Shown here: positions 15,630-23,629 of the stretch, one piece after another | Layout: each line of letters opens with the position of its first letter | How positions within the stretch are numbered: position 1 is the stretch's first letter | NCBI GenBank assembly: GCA_900543165.1 | Contig: UQQQ01000014.1 | Location: forward strand, 1 to 39,441 | Direction: 5' to 3' | Origin: an uncultured Dialister sp. | GTDB lineage: Bacteria; Bacillota; Negativicutes; Veillonellales; Dialisteraceae | DNA length: 39,441 nucleotides | Position numbers and translations under genes: made by a program | Notes under the pieces: generated by a model | What the model was told of the DNA's origin: nothing | Database searches by the model: none | Seen by the model: only the letters and a program-made list of their open reading frames with translations

Positions 15630-16582
15630 CAGTTTTTCCCTCCTTCTACGGCTTTTTTACCGAATTTCTTGGAGATCCATTTCACCGCATCATAGGAGAG
15701 GATACCGTCCGGACGGAAGGCCATGAGTGCGACCAGCATGACGCCATAGATGATGTCACGGTATTCCGCCATGGAACGGAGCGACTCCGGTACGATGGTC
15801 AGGATGGAAGCGCCGAGGACAGAGCCCCACATGACATTGCTGCCGCCGAAGACGGTGTAGAGCAGGATGTCTACGACCTTGTGCCAGGAGAAATCGGTCG
15901 GGCTGATGAAGAATGTCGCATGGGCATAGAGCGCGCCAGCGACGCCTGCGAAGAACGCAGAGAAGAGGAAGGTCATCATTTTGTAGTGGACGACATTGAT
16001 GCCGGTCAGGGATGCTGCATATTCGTCCGCTTTGACCGCTGCCATGGCGCGGCCATAGCGGGAATGTTCGAGGCGGTACCAGAAGGTGACAATGAGTGCA
16101 ACGAGGATCAGAAGGACGATGCACATGAGAAGCTGTCCTGCTGTCTGAGAGTCGATTTCCAGCGCATCGATAAGGCCGATGTCACTCGCATAGTCGGCAA
16201 GGACACTTGCCATGGACGGGATACCGGAGTAGCCAAGCGCGCCGTGAGTGATGTCCAGATTCAGCGCGATGACGCGGACGACTTCGCCGAAGCCCAGCGT
16301 CGCGATAGCAAGGTAGAGCCCGCGCAGACGTATAGTCGGCAGACCGATGATGAGTGCGACGATCGTCGCGGTGCAGCCGCCCAAAAGGATGCCGATCGGC
16401 ATCGGGAAATTATATTCTGCGGTCAGGATCGCAGAGGTGTAAGCGCCGAAGCTCATGAGCCCTGCATTGCCCAGCGACAGGATGCCGGTGCAAAGCGTCA
16501 TGTAAATGGTCATGGCCAGAATGATATTGATGCATACAAAGGTCAGGACCTGCAGGAAATAACCGTTCAGTAATTCTTCCAT
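15629..16582 (-). CDS. livM: Branched-chain amino acid ABC transporter permease LivM
   Basis: 317 residues, with about eight to ten hydrophobic segments. LGNAGLMSFGAYTSA near residue 36 and the GLYLAIATLGFGE motif near residue 108 are LivM hallmarks. It forms the transmembrane channel with LivH. The start shares one base with the livH stop (TAATG). Confidence 0.96.
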   Translation of the reverse strand: MEELLNGYFLQVLTFVCINIILAMTIYMTLCTGILSLGNAGLMSFGAYTSAILTAEYNFPMPIGILLGGCTATIVALIIGLPTIRLRGLYLAIATLGFGEVVRVIALNLDITHGALGYSGIPSMASVLADYASDIGLIDALEIDSQTAGQLLMCIVLLILVALIVTFWYRLEHSRYGRAMAAVKADEYAASLTGINVVHYKMMTFLFSAFFAGVAGALYAHATFFISPTDFSWHKVVDILLYTVFGGSNVMWGSVLGASILTIVPESLRSMAEYRDIIYGVMLVALMAFRPDGILSYDAVKWISKKFGKKAVEGGKN

Positions 16583-17463
16583 TACGGTCTGCCTCCTTTC
16601 CCGGCCTTGGAGAATAAGCCTTCCGGACGAATGAAGAGAATCAGGATGATGATGCCGAATGCGACAGCGTCACGATACGAAGAGCTGCCGTAAGCGACAG
16701 AGAATACTTCCGCGATGCCGAGGATGAAACCGCCGGCCATAGCGCCTTCGACATTGCCAAGGCCGCCCATGATAAGGACCGCAAGCCCTTTGAGGCCCAT
16801 CGCGGTACCCATGGTCGGTTCGATCGCATTGAAGGAGAGACCGATGAGGACACCGGCTGCCGCGCCCAGTGCGGACGCCAGCATGACAGTGAATGTGATG
16901 ATGCGTCCGGTATTGATGCCGAGCAGGCTCGCCGTTTCCGCGCTTTCCGAAGTCGCACGGACAGCCTTGCCGATCTTCGTCTTATTGAGGAGGATGGTGA
17001 GAAGCACCATCAGTACGACAGCGGTACCCAGAGAAATGATCTGGATCCCGGAAATCTTGAAAGCACCGAAGTCCATCAGTTCATTCCCGAAGGATGTCGG
17101 GAATGAACGGGTCTGCGGCCCCCATACCATCAGCGCGACACTTTCAAGGAAGGTCGAGACGCCGATGGTGGAAATCAGCGGAGCGAGGTGGGTCACCTTG
17201 CGGCGGCGCAGCGGGCGCAATGCGAAGATTTCCAACGCATAGCCCAGGACGGCACCGCCGACCATAGCTCCAATCAAAGCCGGGAAAATCCCGAAGCCTG
17301 CCTCTGTGACGAGGAGCAGCCCGATGTAAGCGCCGACCATGAAGATCCCGCCATGCGCCATGTTGACGATGTTCAATACACCGAAAACCAGCGTGTACCC
17401 GATGGCGATGACCGCATAGGCGCTTCCCAGCGTTAAACCGTTGACAAGCTGTTGTAAAAACAC
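16582..17463 (-). CDS. livH: Branched-chain amino acid ABC transporter permease LivH
   Basis: 293 residues with a GTG start at 17463, chosen because AAAGGAGA lies 8 nt upstream and translation then begins MFLQQLVNGLTLGSAYA, the standard LivH N-terminus. The ATG reading to 17502 covers the Shine-Dalgarno itself. VFGVLNIVNMAHG and the GLKGLAVLIMGG region are typical. First gene of the operon, behind the Leu/Ile T-box leader. A composite repeat of about 200 bp separates the leader from the start codon. Confidence 0.95.
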   Translation of the reverse strand: MFLQQLVNGLTLGSAYAVIAIGYTLVFGVLNIVNMAHGGIFMVGAYIGLLLVTEAGFGIFPALIGAMVGGAVLGYALEIFALRPLRRRKVTHLAPLISTIGVSTFLESVALMVWGPQTRSFPTSFGNELMDFGAFKISGIQIISLGTAVVLMVLLTILLNKTKIGKAVRATSESAETASLLGINTGRIITFTVMLASALGAAAGVLIGLSFNAIEPTMGTAMGLKGLAVLIMGGLGNVEGAMAGGFILGIAEVFSVAYGSSSYRDAVAFGIIILILFIRPEGLFSKAGKGGRP

Positions 17464-17484
17464 GATCTTTTCTCCTTTCAAAAT

Positions 17485-17700
17485 ACGAGGGCAAGCCCTC
17501 AAAGTGGGGGATGGGGTGTAAGGTGCAGGGTTAGCCCCTTGATTGTGGATGAAAGCTTTGCTCTCTAGTGAGGAGTTAGGAGTGAGGAGTGGTGATGCCT
17601 GAAAGTGGTATTCAAGTCACCAGTCACTCAAGGATCCTAATCCCTAAGCTACTAATTCCTAATCCCCAGTCACTAGCCACTAGTCACTTAACCCCCCATC
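17485..17700. repeat. Composite repeat between T-box leader and livH
   Basis: Contains GCAGGGTTAGCCC (17523-17536), GTGAGGAGTTAGGAGTGAGGAG 7-bp-phased units, the GTGATGCCTGAAAGTGG module and two CAGTCAC/TAGTCAC arrays (17616-17626 and 17665-17688). It is transcribed as part of the operon leader. Confidence 0.8.
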
Positions 17701-17715
17701 CCAGAACGAATAGCA

Positions 17716-17760
17716 ATAAAAACGTCCCTGCTGCAATCTGGCGTCATTGCAGCAGGGGCG
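17716..17760 (-). terminator. Second T-box terminator of the liv operon leader
   Basis: Minus-strand CCCTGCTGCAAT pairs with ATTGCAGCAGGG around a GACGCCAG-type loop, followed by TTTTTATT. Confidence 0.92.
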
Positions 17761-17827
17761 AAAAATTTCCGCGGTACCACCCTGGTTTTATCACTCAAAA
17801 GAGCACTTTCTAATGAGATGTCACCAT

Positions 17828-17865
17828 ATAAAAACGCCCCTATTTCCGTTCTGGAAATAGGGGCG
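17828..17865 (-). terminator. First T-box terminator of the liv operon leader
   Basis: Minus-strand CGCCCCTATTTCC pairs perfectly with GGAAATAGGGGCG around a short loop, followed by TTTTT. Confidence 0.92.
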
Positions 17866-18217
17866 ACATGCGCGGTACCACCCTACATTATACTCAAGCT
17901 CACATCCGTAACGTGGATAGACGCCTTCATTTACTACGTTCGAAGAAGGAGCTCACAGGTGATATCAATCAGTGGAATGTTCCGGCTTGCACCATACGCC
18001 GGCTCTCTATGCCATGGACCACGGAATGCTTTGTCCCGATCATCGCTTTTCAGGTGCCTGTAACGCAGGCGGCGTCAGAAACTACTTTTTTCATCTCTGA
18101 AACTCCCGGGTGAGCGTGCATCCCTTCCCTGCCGGCTCGCACCGATCGCCGGCTCTCTGAAAGTTCTATGGAATGCTTTTCCCGTTCCTAGCTATTCGTT
18201 CTTTCATTGTGAAACTT

Positions 18218-18245
18218 ATTATACTATGTTATGGATGAATGTCAA
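18218..18245 (-). promoter_or_regulatory. Promoter of the livHMGF leader
   Basis: Minus-strand TTGACA (18240-18245), 16 bp, TATAAT (18218-18223). Both hexamers are perfect consensus. Confidence 0.9.
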
Positions 18246-18582
18246 TAGTTTTTTGTGATTAGTAATTAGGGATTAGGGATTAGGAGTGACTAGTGACTAG
18301 TGACTGGTGACTGGTGACTGGTGACTGGTGACTGGTGACTGGTGACTGGTGACTAAATACCGCCTTCGGGCATCGCCACTATTTATGCTTCGCGGCGCAT
18401 TTCGTCATCCTGAGCGGAGTGAAATGTCGGATGTTCGATCATGTAAAGGCGGAACAGTGAGAACTGAGTCGAAGGATCTGGCGCCGCACCACCATTTCGC
18501 ATTTCTCATTTCTAATTTCTCATTCAAGCAGAGTTTCCATCCGCAATCAAAGTGCGACGCCCCACGGGCTCCCCCCCTAAAC
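18246..18582. repeat. Composite repeat with longest GTGACTR array; left arm of the tyrS-flanking inverted repeat
   Basis: 18286-18355 is a perfect run of ten heptamers: two GTGACTA, seven GTGACTG, one GTGACTA. It follows GGGATTA units (18267-18282) and leads into the CGGGCATCGCC module, the CGTCATCCTGAGCGGAG...GAAGGATCT element (18402-18480), GCATTTCTCATTTCTAATTTC heptamers and the CCCACGGGCTC end. From about 18363 to 18560 the sequence is repeated inverted at 19985-20185. Confidence 0.9.
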
Positions 18583-18611
18583 AAAAAAAGCAGCAGACCT
18601 TCGTCTGCCGC
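18583..18611 (-). terminator. Terminator of tyrS
   Basis: Minus-strand GCGGCAGAC-GAAG-GTCTGCTGC followed by seven T residues, directly after the stop codon. Confidence 0.92.
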
Positions 18612-18621
18612 TTCCCTAAGA

Positions 18622-19872
18622 CTATTTCACGATGCGAATCGAGAAATAATTCTTCTTTCCTTTTTTGATGATGATGAACTGGCCATTCGTATTCGGATGC
18701 GCGGAGATCTCTGCTTCCGTATCCTTCACCTGGATGCCATTCACGCGGATCGCGCCATTCTTCACATCTTCTCTGGCCTGCCGCTTGGACTTCTCTACGC
18801 CGCCTTCGACGAGCGCTTCGACGATATTGATCTTCTCCTCACGCACTTCGCCGCCCTTGGTATTGCGGAAAGCACCTTCGATCTCCTCGCCGGAGAGCTC
18901 TTCGATATGGCCGGAGAAGAGCGCCTGCGTGACCTTCTCCGCCTGCGAAAGGCCCGCCTCGCCGTGAACGAAGCGCGTGACTTCTTCCGCGAGCTTTCTC
19001 TGCGCTCTTCTATGCTCCGGATGCTCTGCGACTTCGATTTGCAGCGCATCGATCTCCTCCTTCGAGAGGAAGGTGAAATACTTCAGGTACTTCACGACGT
19101 CGCGGTCATCCTGATTGAACCAGAACTGGTAGAATTCATACGGAGATGTCTTCTTCGGATCCAGCCATACCGCGCCGCCCGCCGTCTTGCCGAATTTCGT
19201 GCCGTCCGCCTTCAGCATCAGCGGGATGGTGAGGCCGTAGGCATCGTGCTTGTCTTCCATCTTGCGGATGAGGTCGACGCCATTCGTGATATTGCCCCAC
19301 TGGTCCGAACCGCCGATCTGCAGCTGCACATCGTATTTGTCATAGAGCATCTTGAAATCGATGGACTGCAGGATCTGGTAAGAAAATTCCGTGAAGGAAA
19401 TCCCCGTATCGAGACGCGATGCCACGACATCCTTAGCGAGCATCGTATTGATGTTGAAAAGCTTGCCATAGTCGCGAAGGAAGTCCAGCAGGGAAATCTG
19501 CGACAGCCAGTCATAGTTATTCACCATCGTGAAACCGTCATCCCCGAAGAGCCGCTTCATCTGGTTCGTCAGACATTCCGCATTGTGCTTGACCTGCTCT
19601 GCCGACTGGAGCACACGCTCCGTCTTGCGGCCGGACGGATCGCCGATGGAGCCCGTGCCGCCGCCGATGACGATGACCGGATGATGCCCCGCCAGCTGGA
19701 AACGCTTCAGGATCATGAACGGGATCAGATGCCCGATGTGCATGCTGTCCCCCGTCGGATCGATCCCGCAGTAGAGGGAAATCGATTTCTCTCCCACCAG
19801 CTTGTATAACCCCTCTTCGTCGGTCTGCTGATTCACAGCCCCGCGCCATTTCAGTTCGTCGATGATATTCAT
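18622..19872 (-). CDS. tyrS: Tyrosyl-tRNA synthetase
   Basis: 416 residues. The class I signature HIGH is in DSMHIGHLIPF (near residue 43), and the KMSKS loop appears as KFGKT in ADGTKFGKTAGGA. The tyrosine pocket region VIVIGGGTGSIGDPSG is present, and the C-terminal S4-like RNA-binding domain begins near residue 350 (SKRQAREDVKNGAIRVNG). It charges tRNA-Tyr in the cytoplasm. No T-box precedes it: the nearby T-box is downstream of its stop and serves livH. The gene is framed by two inverted copies of a ~200-bp repeat. Confidence 0.97.
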   Translation of the reverse strand: MNIIDELKWRGAVNQQTDEEGLYKLVGEKSISLYCGIDPTGDSMHIGHLIPFMILKRFQLAGHHPVIVIGGGTGSIGDPSGRKTERVLQSAEQVKHNAECLTNQMKRLFGDDGFTMVNNYDWLSQISLLDFLRDYGKLFNINTMLAKDVVASRLDTGISFTEFSYQILQSIDFKMLYDKYDVQLQIGGSDQWGNITNGVDLIRKMEDKHDAYGLTIPLMLKADGTKFGKTAGGAVWLDPKKTSPYEFYQFWFNQDDRDVVKYLKYFTFLSKEEIDALQIEVAEHPEHRRAQRKLAEEVTRFVHGEAGLSQAEKVTQALFSGHIEELSGEEIEGAFRNTKGGEVREEKINIVEALVEGGVEKSKRQAREDVKNGAIRVNGIQVKDTEAEISAHPNTNGQFIIIKKGKKNYFSIRIVK

Positions 19873-19929
19873 TCCTGCACCTCGTTATAAATATAGTCTA
19901 TGGCTACCATATTACCATAAATGAGGGGA

Positions 19930-20365
19930 AAAGGGAATGGAAAGAGGGAGCGGGTTCAGGGTTCGGGGTTAGCCCTTGGGGCGTTCTGTCCCTTGATTCC
20001 GATTGAAAGCCTCGATTGAATGAGAAATTAGAAATGAGAAATGCGAAATGCGAAATGGTGGTGCGGCGCCAGATCCTTCGACTCAGTTCTCACTGTTCCG
20101 CCTTTACATGATCGAACATCCGACATTTCACTCCGCTCAGGATGACGAAATGCGCCGCGAAGCATAAATAATGGCGATGCCATGAGCTGGCATGCCAGTC
20201 ACTAGTCACTTGCGACACCTCATCCCTAGCTACTCATCCCTGCTTTCAAACTTCGGGGTTCGGGATTATGGTAGCGGCTTCGCCGCATTATATATGTGTG
20301 ACGAAGCCGCCACCACAACCTTGAACCTTGAACCTTGAACCCTGAACCTTGAACCCGAATCCCAT
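19930..20365. repeat. Composite repeat; right arm of the tyrS-flanking inverted repeat
   Basis: Holds GGTTCAGGGTTCGGGGTTAGCCC (19953-19975), AGAAATG/CGAAATG heptamers (20027-20056) and the reverse complement of the 18402-18480 element (about 20079-20150). A second unit with GGCGGCTTCGCCGC-like sequence follows. It ends in a (TTGAACC) array of about five units (20319-20356) upstream of the ACT-domain gene. Confidence 0.9.
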
Positions 20366-20384
20366 TCCTAATTCCCCACTCCTA

Positions 20385-20393
20385 TGCTACAAT
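20385..20393 (+). promoter_or_regulatory. Extended -10 promoter of the ACT-domain gene
   Basis: TGCTACAAT, identical to the asparaginase promoter core, about 30 bp downstream of the TTGAACC array. Confidence 0.6.
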
Positions 20394-20428
20394 ATAAAAA
20401 TACATTCACCCATCCAAGGAGGTCCATC

Positions 20429-20842
20429 ATGTTACAGCAGGTATCCATTTTCACGGCGAACCGTCAGGGAGCGCTCTCCCGCATGACATCCATTCTCGCG
20501 AAAGAGAACATCAATATTTACACCATGCTCGCCAACGACAGCGCAGAATTCGGCATCGTCCGCCTTATCGTAGACAAGCCGGAAGAAGCCGTCTTGATCC
20601 TTGAAAAGGAAGGCTACCAGTGCCGCGTCGACCTCGTCATCGCCGTCGATATGGGCTCGGACAAGCCGGGCGCCCTCGACCGCATCCTTGGCGACCTTCA
20701 GGCGGCCAATGTCATGATCCGCTACCTCTACATTTCCTTCGACCGTGAGACCAGCTCCCCGATCGCCGTCTTCAGCACCACCGAGTCCGAGACCGAAGCC
20801 TTCCTCAAAGGCAAAGGCTACAAGCTGGTGGAAAAATTCTGA
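20429..20842 (+). CDS. Tandem ACT-domain protein
   Basis: 137 residues from the ATG at 20429, set by AAGGAGG 8 nt upstream; an earlier ATG at 20384 lies on the promoter. Two ACT domains are seen: MLQQVSIFTANRQGALSRMT at the start and DMGSDKPGALDRILGDL near residue 71, each with the beta-turn glycine before the ligand loop. No catalytic domain is attached. Stand-alone ACT pairs usually sense amino acids. The ligand is unknown. One of only two plus-strand genes, it converges on bioA and shares a bidirectional terminator with it. Confidence 0.9.
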   Translation: MLQQVSIFTANRQGALSRMTSILAKENINIYTMLANDSAEFGIVRLIVDKPEEAVLILEKEGYQCRVDLVIAVDMGSDKPGALDRILGDLQAANVMIRYLYISFDRETSSPIAVFSTTESETEAFLKGKGYKLVEKF

Positions 20843-20859
20843 TTTACTGGGGATAAGAC

Positions 20860-20901
20860 GTCAGACATTAGATGTCAGACTTTAGACTTTAGACTTCAAG
20901 C
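20860..20901 (+). repeat. AGACTTT-type heptamer array
   Basis: Units such as AGACATT, AGATGTC, AGACTTT, AGACTTT, AGACTTC lie between the ACT-gene stop and its terminator. Confidence 0.8.
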
Positions 20902-20902
20902 A

Positions 20903-20947
20903 CAAAAAGACCCGTGATTCTCTCATTTGAGAATCGCGGGTCTTTTT
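20903..20947. terminator. Bidirectional terminator between ACT gene and bioA
   Basis: A 17-bp hairpin, AAAGACCCG...CGGGTCTTT with one mismatch and a 6-nt loop, carries T-runs on both strands. It can serve both convergent genes, although a heptamer array separates it from the bioA stop codon. Confidence 0.9.
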
Positions 20948-20959
20948 ATGCTCTTTGTC

Positions 20960-21042
20960 TGATATCTGACGACCAGTCACCAGTCACCAGTCACCAGTTA
21001 CCAGTCACTAGTCACCAGTCACTAGTCACTAACCACCAGTCC
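20960..21042. repeat. CAGTCAC/TAGTCAC heptamer array
   Basis: About nine units from 20971 to 21042, mostly CAGTCAC, ending at the bioA stop codon. Confidence 0.9.
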
Positions 21043-22395
21043 CTACTTCCCCAGCACACTCTCGACGGCCTCTTTGCAGAGCGCGACGCCCTTATCCAGA
21101 TCTTCTCTTGTGATATTGAGCGGCGGATTGAAATAAATGATATCCCCCATCGGGCGAAGCACAAGCCCCAGATCCATGGCCTTTCTGAAAATATGCCAGC
21201 CGATGCGGCGCGAAGGATCAAAAGCCTTCTTCGTCTTCGGATCCTCGACCAGCTCAATCGCATGGATGAGCCCGATATGGCGGATCTCTCCGACATTCTT
21301 GTGACTACCGAGAGCCTGCATCAGCTGCTCATGCAGGTACTTCCCATTCTCATTCACCTTCGTAAGGATATGGTCACGCTTCATGATCTTAAGGACTGTG
21401 AGCGCGATGGCGCAGCCCATCGGATTTCCTGCATAGGTATGGCTGTGGACAAAAGCCTTGTGCGTGCCGAAATCATCATAGAACGCATCGTACACCTCAT
21501 CTGTCGTGATGGTAAGAGACATCGGCATATAGCCTGCCGTCAGTCCCTTCGACGTGCAGAGGATATCCGGGGACACGCCCGCATGCTCGATCGCAAAGAG
21601 CTTGCCCGTGCGGCCAAAGCCCGCTGCGATCTCATCATCGATCAGGAGCACGCCGTACTCATCGCAGAGCTTTCGAAGTTTCTTCAGATACTCCGCCGGA
21701 TAGATACGCATGCCGGCCGCGCCCTGCAGAATCGGCTCCACGATGCACGCCACGGTTTCCTTTCCATATTTCTTAAAGGCCGCCTCCGCGTCCGCAAAGC
21801 ACTCCACACCGCACGTCTCTCTCGTCTTGCCGTATGGACAGCGGTAACAGTCCAGTCCTTTGAAATGAATATTATTCATCAGCATCGGGTGGAAGATCTT
21901 CGCATACAGATCCATCGAGCCGACCGAGAGCGCCCCGATCGTCTCCCCGTGATACGACTCCGGCAGGCACATGAAGCGCGTCCTCTCCGGATGTCCCGTC
22001 TGATACTGATACTGGAATGCCATCTTCAGCGCCGCCTCGACCGCAGACGACCCATTATCATGGAAAGTGAACTTCGTGAGCCCCGCCGGTAAAAGCTCTG
22101 ACAGCTCACGAGCCAGCTCGATCGCCGGCTTGTGCGTGAAATTTGTGAAAATGACATGCTCCAGTTCATCCACCTGCTGCTTCAGCGCCGCATTGATCTC
22201 CGGATTCGCATGCCCCAGAAGATTGCACCACCATGAAGAAATGATATCCAGGTACGCCTTGCCATGCGTGTCATACAGATAGCACCCCTTCGCATGGTCG
22301 ATCACCACCGGCGGAAATACCTCATTATCCTTCATCTGCATGGCCGGATGCCAGATATACTTCGCATCCTCCGCTTCCCAGTTGATTTCACTCAT
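21043..22395 (-). CDS. bioA: Adenosylmethionine-8-amino-7-oxononanoate aminotransferase
   Basis: 450 residues. MQMKD near the N-terminus and SSWWCNLLGHANP are BioA signatures. The PLP sites DNGSSAVEAALKMA and DDEIAAGFGRTGK, and the PLP lysine in CTSKGLTAGYMPMSL, are all present. It converts KAPA to DAPA using SAM as amino donor, the step before BioD. The ATG has AAAGGAGAG upstream. A repeat block with a MITE lies between it and bioD, so the biotin genes are not a tight operon here. bioF and bioB are not in the window. Confidence 0.96.
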   Translation of the reverse strand: MSEINWEAEDAKYIWHPAMQMKDNEVFPPVVIDHAKGCYLYDTHGKAYLDIISSWWCNLLGHANPEINAALKQQVDELEHVIFTNFTHKPAIELARELSELLPAGLTKFTFHDNGSSAVEAALKMAFQYQYQTGHPERTRFMCLPESYHGETIGALSVGSMDLYAKIFHPMLMNNIHFKGLDCYRCPYGKTRETCGVECFADAEAAFKKYGKETVACIVEPILQGAAGMRIYPAEYLKKLRKLCDEYGVLLIDDEIAAGFGRTGKLFAIEHAGVSPDILCTSKGLTAGYMPMSLTITTDEVYDAFYDDFGTHKAFVHSHTYAGNPMGCAIALTVLKIMKRDHILTKVNENGKYLHEQLMQALGSHKNVGEIRHIGLIHAIELVEDPKTKKAFDPSRRIGWHIFRKAMDLGLVLRPMGDIIYFNPPLNITREDLDKGVALCKEAVESVLGK

Positions 22396-22493
22396 CAGAC
22401 TTCTCTCCTTTTACTTTGTTGTTGGTTGTTTGGAAATCGTGTGTACGTTTTATGGTTTATAGTTTTTGGGTTTTCCTCCATCTGAGCAGGCCC

Positions 22494-22660
22494 TTAGGGA
22501 AACGCTGATTAAATCGCAGAGTCGGATTTCATATGGATTTTTATACATAGCTTCGTCATCCTCTTCCTTAAATAGCTCGCTATTCGCGTCAGATGATTCC
22601 TTGCTCTGCATAAAAATCCAAGAATGAAATCAGACAACGATTTAATCAGTGTTTCCTTAG
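22494..22660. mobile_element. 167-bp MITE-like element, copy 1
   Basis: Ends TTAGGGAAACGCTGATTAAAT and its near complement ending GTTTCCTTAG. The element is almost one long imperfect palindrome with the arms meeting near GAATAGCGAGCTATT-like sequence on the reverse strand. It has no ORF. It lies between bioD and bioA. TA dinucleotides flank the GGGAAAC and GTTTCCT ends. Confidence 0.85.
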
Positions 22661-22758
22661 AGAAGTGCCGCGCCAAAGGCGCAGGATGGATCCCACGAGC
22701 GGTATAAAACCCATGTTGGACAATGCCACCTTTGCCACTGTCTGCCGCAAACTATCCA
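22661..22758. repeat. Short GC-hairpin repeat remnant
   Basis: Starts with GCCGCGCCAAAGGCGCAGGATGGATCC, the inverted form of the TCCTGCGCCTTTGGCGCGG module seen elsewhere. The rest is unremarkable up to the bioD stop codon. Confidence 0.6.
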
Positions 22759-23433
22759 TCAAACCTCTTGATACAATCCTTCCAGTACCTTCGGATCGCA
22801 ATGGAGGATCTCATCCCCCTTCGCGACCTTCGCGATGACAGAGACCCCCGTGATTTCCTCGATCATCTTCACATTATCCTCTTCCATCACACCGCCCTTC
22901 CAGTTATTCAGGATGATGCCCCGGATCGGAATATTTCTATGGGCTATATACTCACACGTCGTCACCACGTGATTGATCGTCCCCAGTCCCGCATCCGCAA
23001 TGACAAGCACCGGCAAATGCAGCCAAGAAATGATATCCTCCAGATAGTACACCGCCTTCTCATCGCGGCGAATCGGACACACAATGCCGCCGGACCCTTC
23101 CATCGTCACATACGGATACGCCTCCGTCACCCGCTTCCACGCCGCAAGGATCACATCCTTCTCCAGCGGATGCCCCTCGAGGCGCGCCGCCAGATGCGGC
23201 GACACCGCATGCTGATACAGATACGACAAGAGCATATCCTCCGGTTCATGGATCCCTGCGAACTCATTCACAAAGCCCGCATCCGATGCAGCGACCGTCG
23301 GTGCCCCGCTGATCGCCGCCTTGTAGTAGCCCGTATCATACCCATTCTGACGCATCGTCTTTACCAGAAGCGCCGTCACATAGGTCTTTCCGATATCCGT
23401 ATCCGTCCCCGTGATAAAAAGTCCCTTGCTCAT
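22759..23433 (-). CDS. bioD: Dethiobiotin synthetase
   Basis: 224 residues from the ATG at 23433, chosen for GGAGGAAGG upstream; the ATG at 23451 overlaps that element. GLFITGTDTDIGKTYV (P-loop) is followed by the KAAISG lysine, EGSGGIVCPI (magnesium/diaminopelargonate site) and the IRGIILNNW region. It closes the ureido ring of dethiobiotin with ATP and CO2. It follows bioY by about 195 bp and precedes bioA. Confidence 0.96.
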   Translation of the reverse strand: MSKGLFITGTDTDIGKTYVTALLVKTMRQNGYDTGYYKAAISGAPTVAASDAGFVNEFAGIHEPEDMLLSYLYQHAVSPHLAARLEGHPLEKDVILAAWKRVTEAYPYVTMEGSGGIVCPIRRDEKAVYYLEDIISWLHLPVLVIADAGLGTINHVVTTCEYIAHRNIPIRGIILNNWKGGVMEEDNVKMIEEITGVSVIAKVAKGDEILHCDPKVLEGLYQEV

Positions 23434-23629
23434 TGCTATGCCTTCCTCCATATAAAACGTGACGGGTCTATCCCTTCACCATTCACCATGTACCCAAACG
23501 CCATTCATCATCCCGTGCGAAAGAAAATGTCATGTGCGGCATCGGACGAGAGCCATGCAGTCTGCGCTGCTCCCTTCCCATGCACCTCACCTTCACACGG
23601 CGTCCGAAAATGCAGAAAGAATCCCTCCG
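23434..23629. other. Spacer between bioY and bioD
   Basis: 196 bp with no supported ORF, heptamer array or terminator. It is one of the few spacers without the composite repeat. Confidence 0.5.

Larger units (their letters stand above)
17703..18211 (-). promoter_or_regulatory. Double T-box leader with Leu and Ile specifiers upstream of livHMGF
   Basis: Read on the minus strand. Stem I no. 1 has AGAGAGCCGG...GGTGCGAGCCGGC and a CTC (Leu) specifier at 18112-18114 in the loop ACGCTCACC. A GCCTG-CGTTA-CAGGC hairpin follows. Stem I no. 2 has AGAGAGCCGG...GGTGCAAGCCGG and an ATC (Ile) specifier at 17961-17963. Two T-box/antiterminator cores (17884-17871 and 17785-17769, AGGGTGGTACCGCG) follow, each with its own terminator. 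The ends of the leader are 12-nt perfect complements (18191-18202 and 17703-17714). Confidence 0.9.

Noticed and set aside
17703..18211. T-box assigned to tyrS
   Set aside because: T-boxes act on genes downstream on the same strand. This leader lies 3' of tyrS and 5' of livH, and its specifiers read CTC and ATC, not a Tyr codon.
18286..18355. CRISPR array
   Set aside because: Units are 7 bp with no spacers and there are no cas genes.
18349..19809. Long plus-strand reading of 486 codons
   Set aside because: It is antisense to tyrS, which has all synthetase motifs; the first part is translated repeat sequence.
20914..22092. Plus-strand reading of 392 codons
   Set aside because: Antisense to bioA, with its first part in a terminator and heptamer array.
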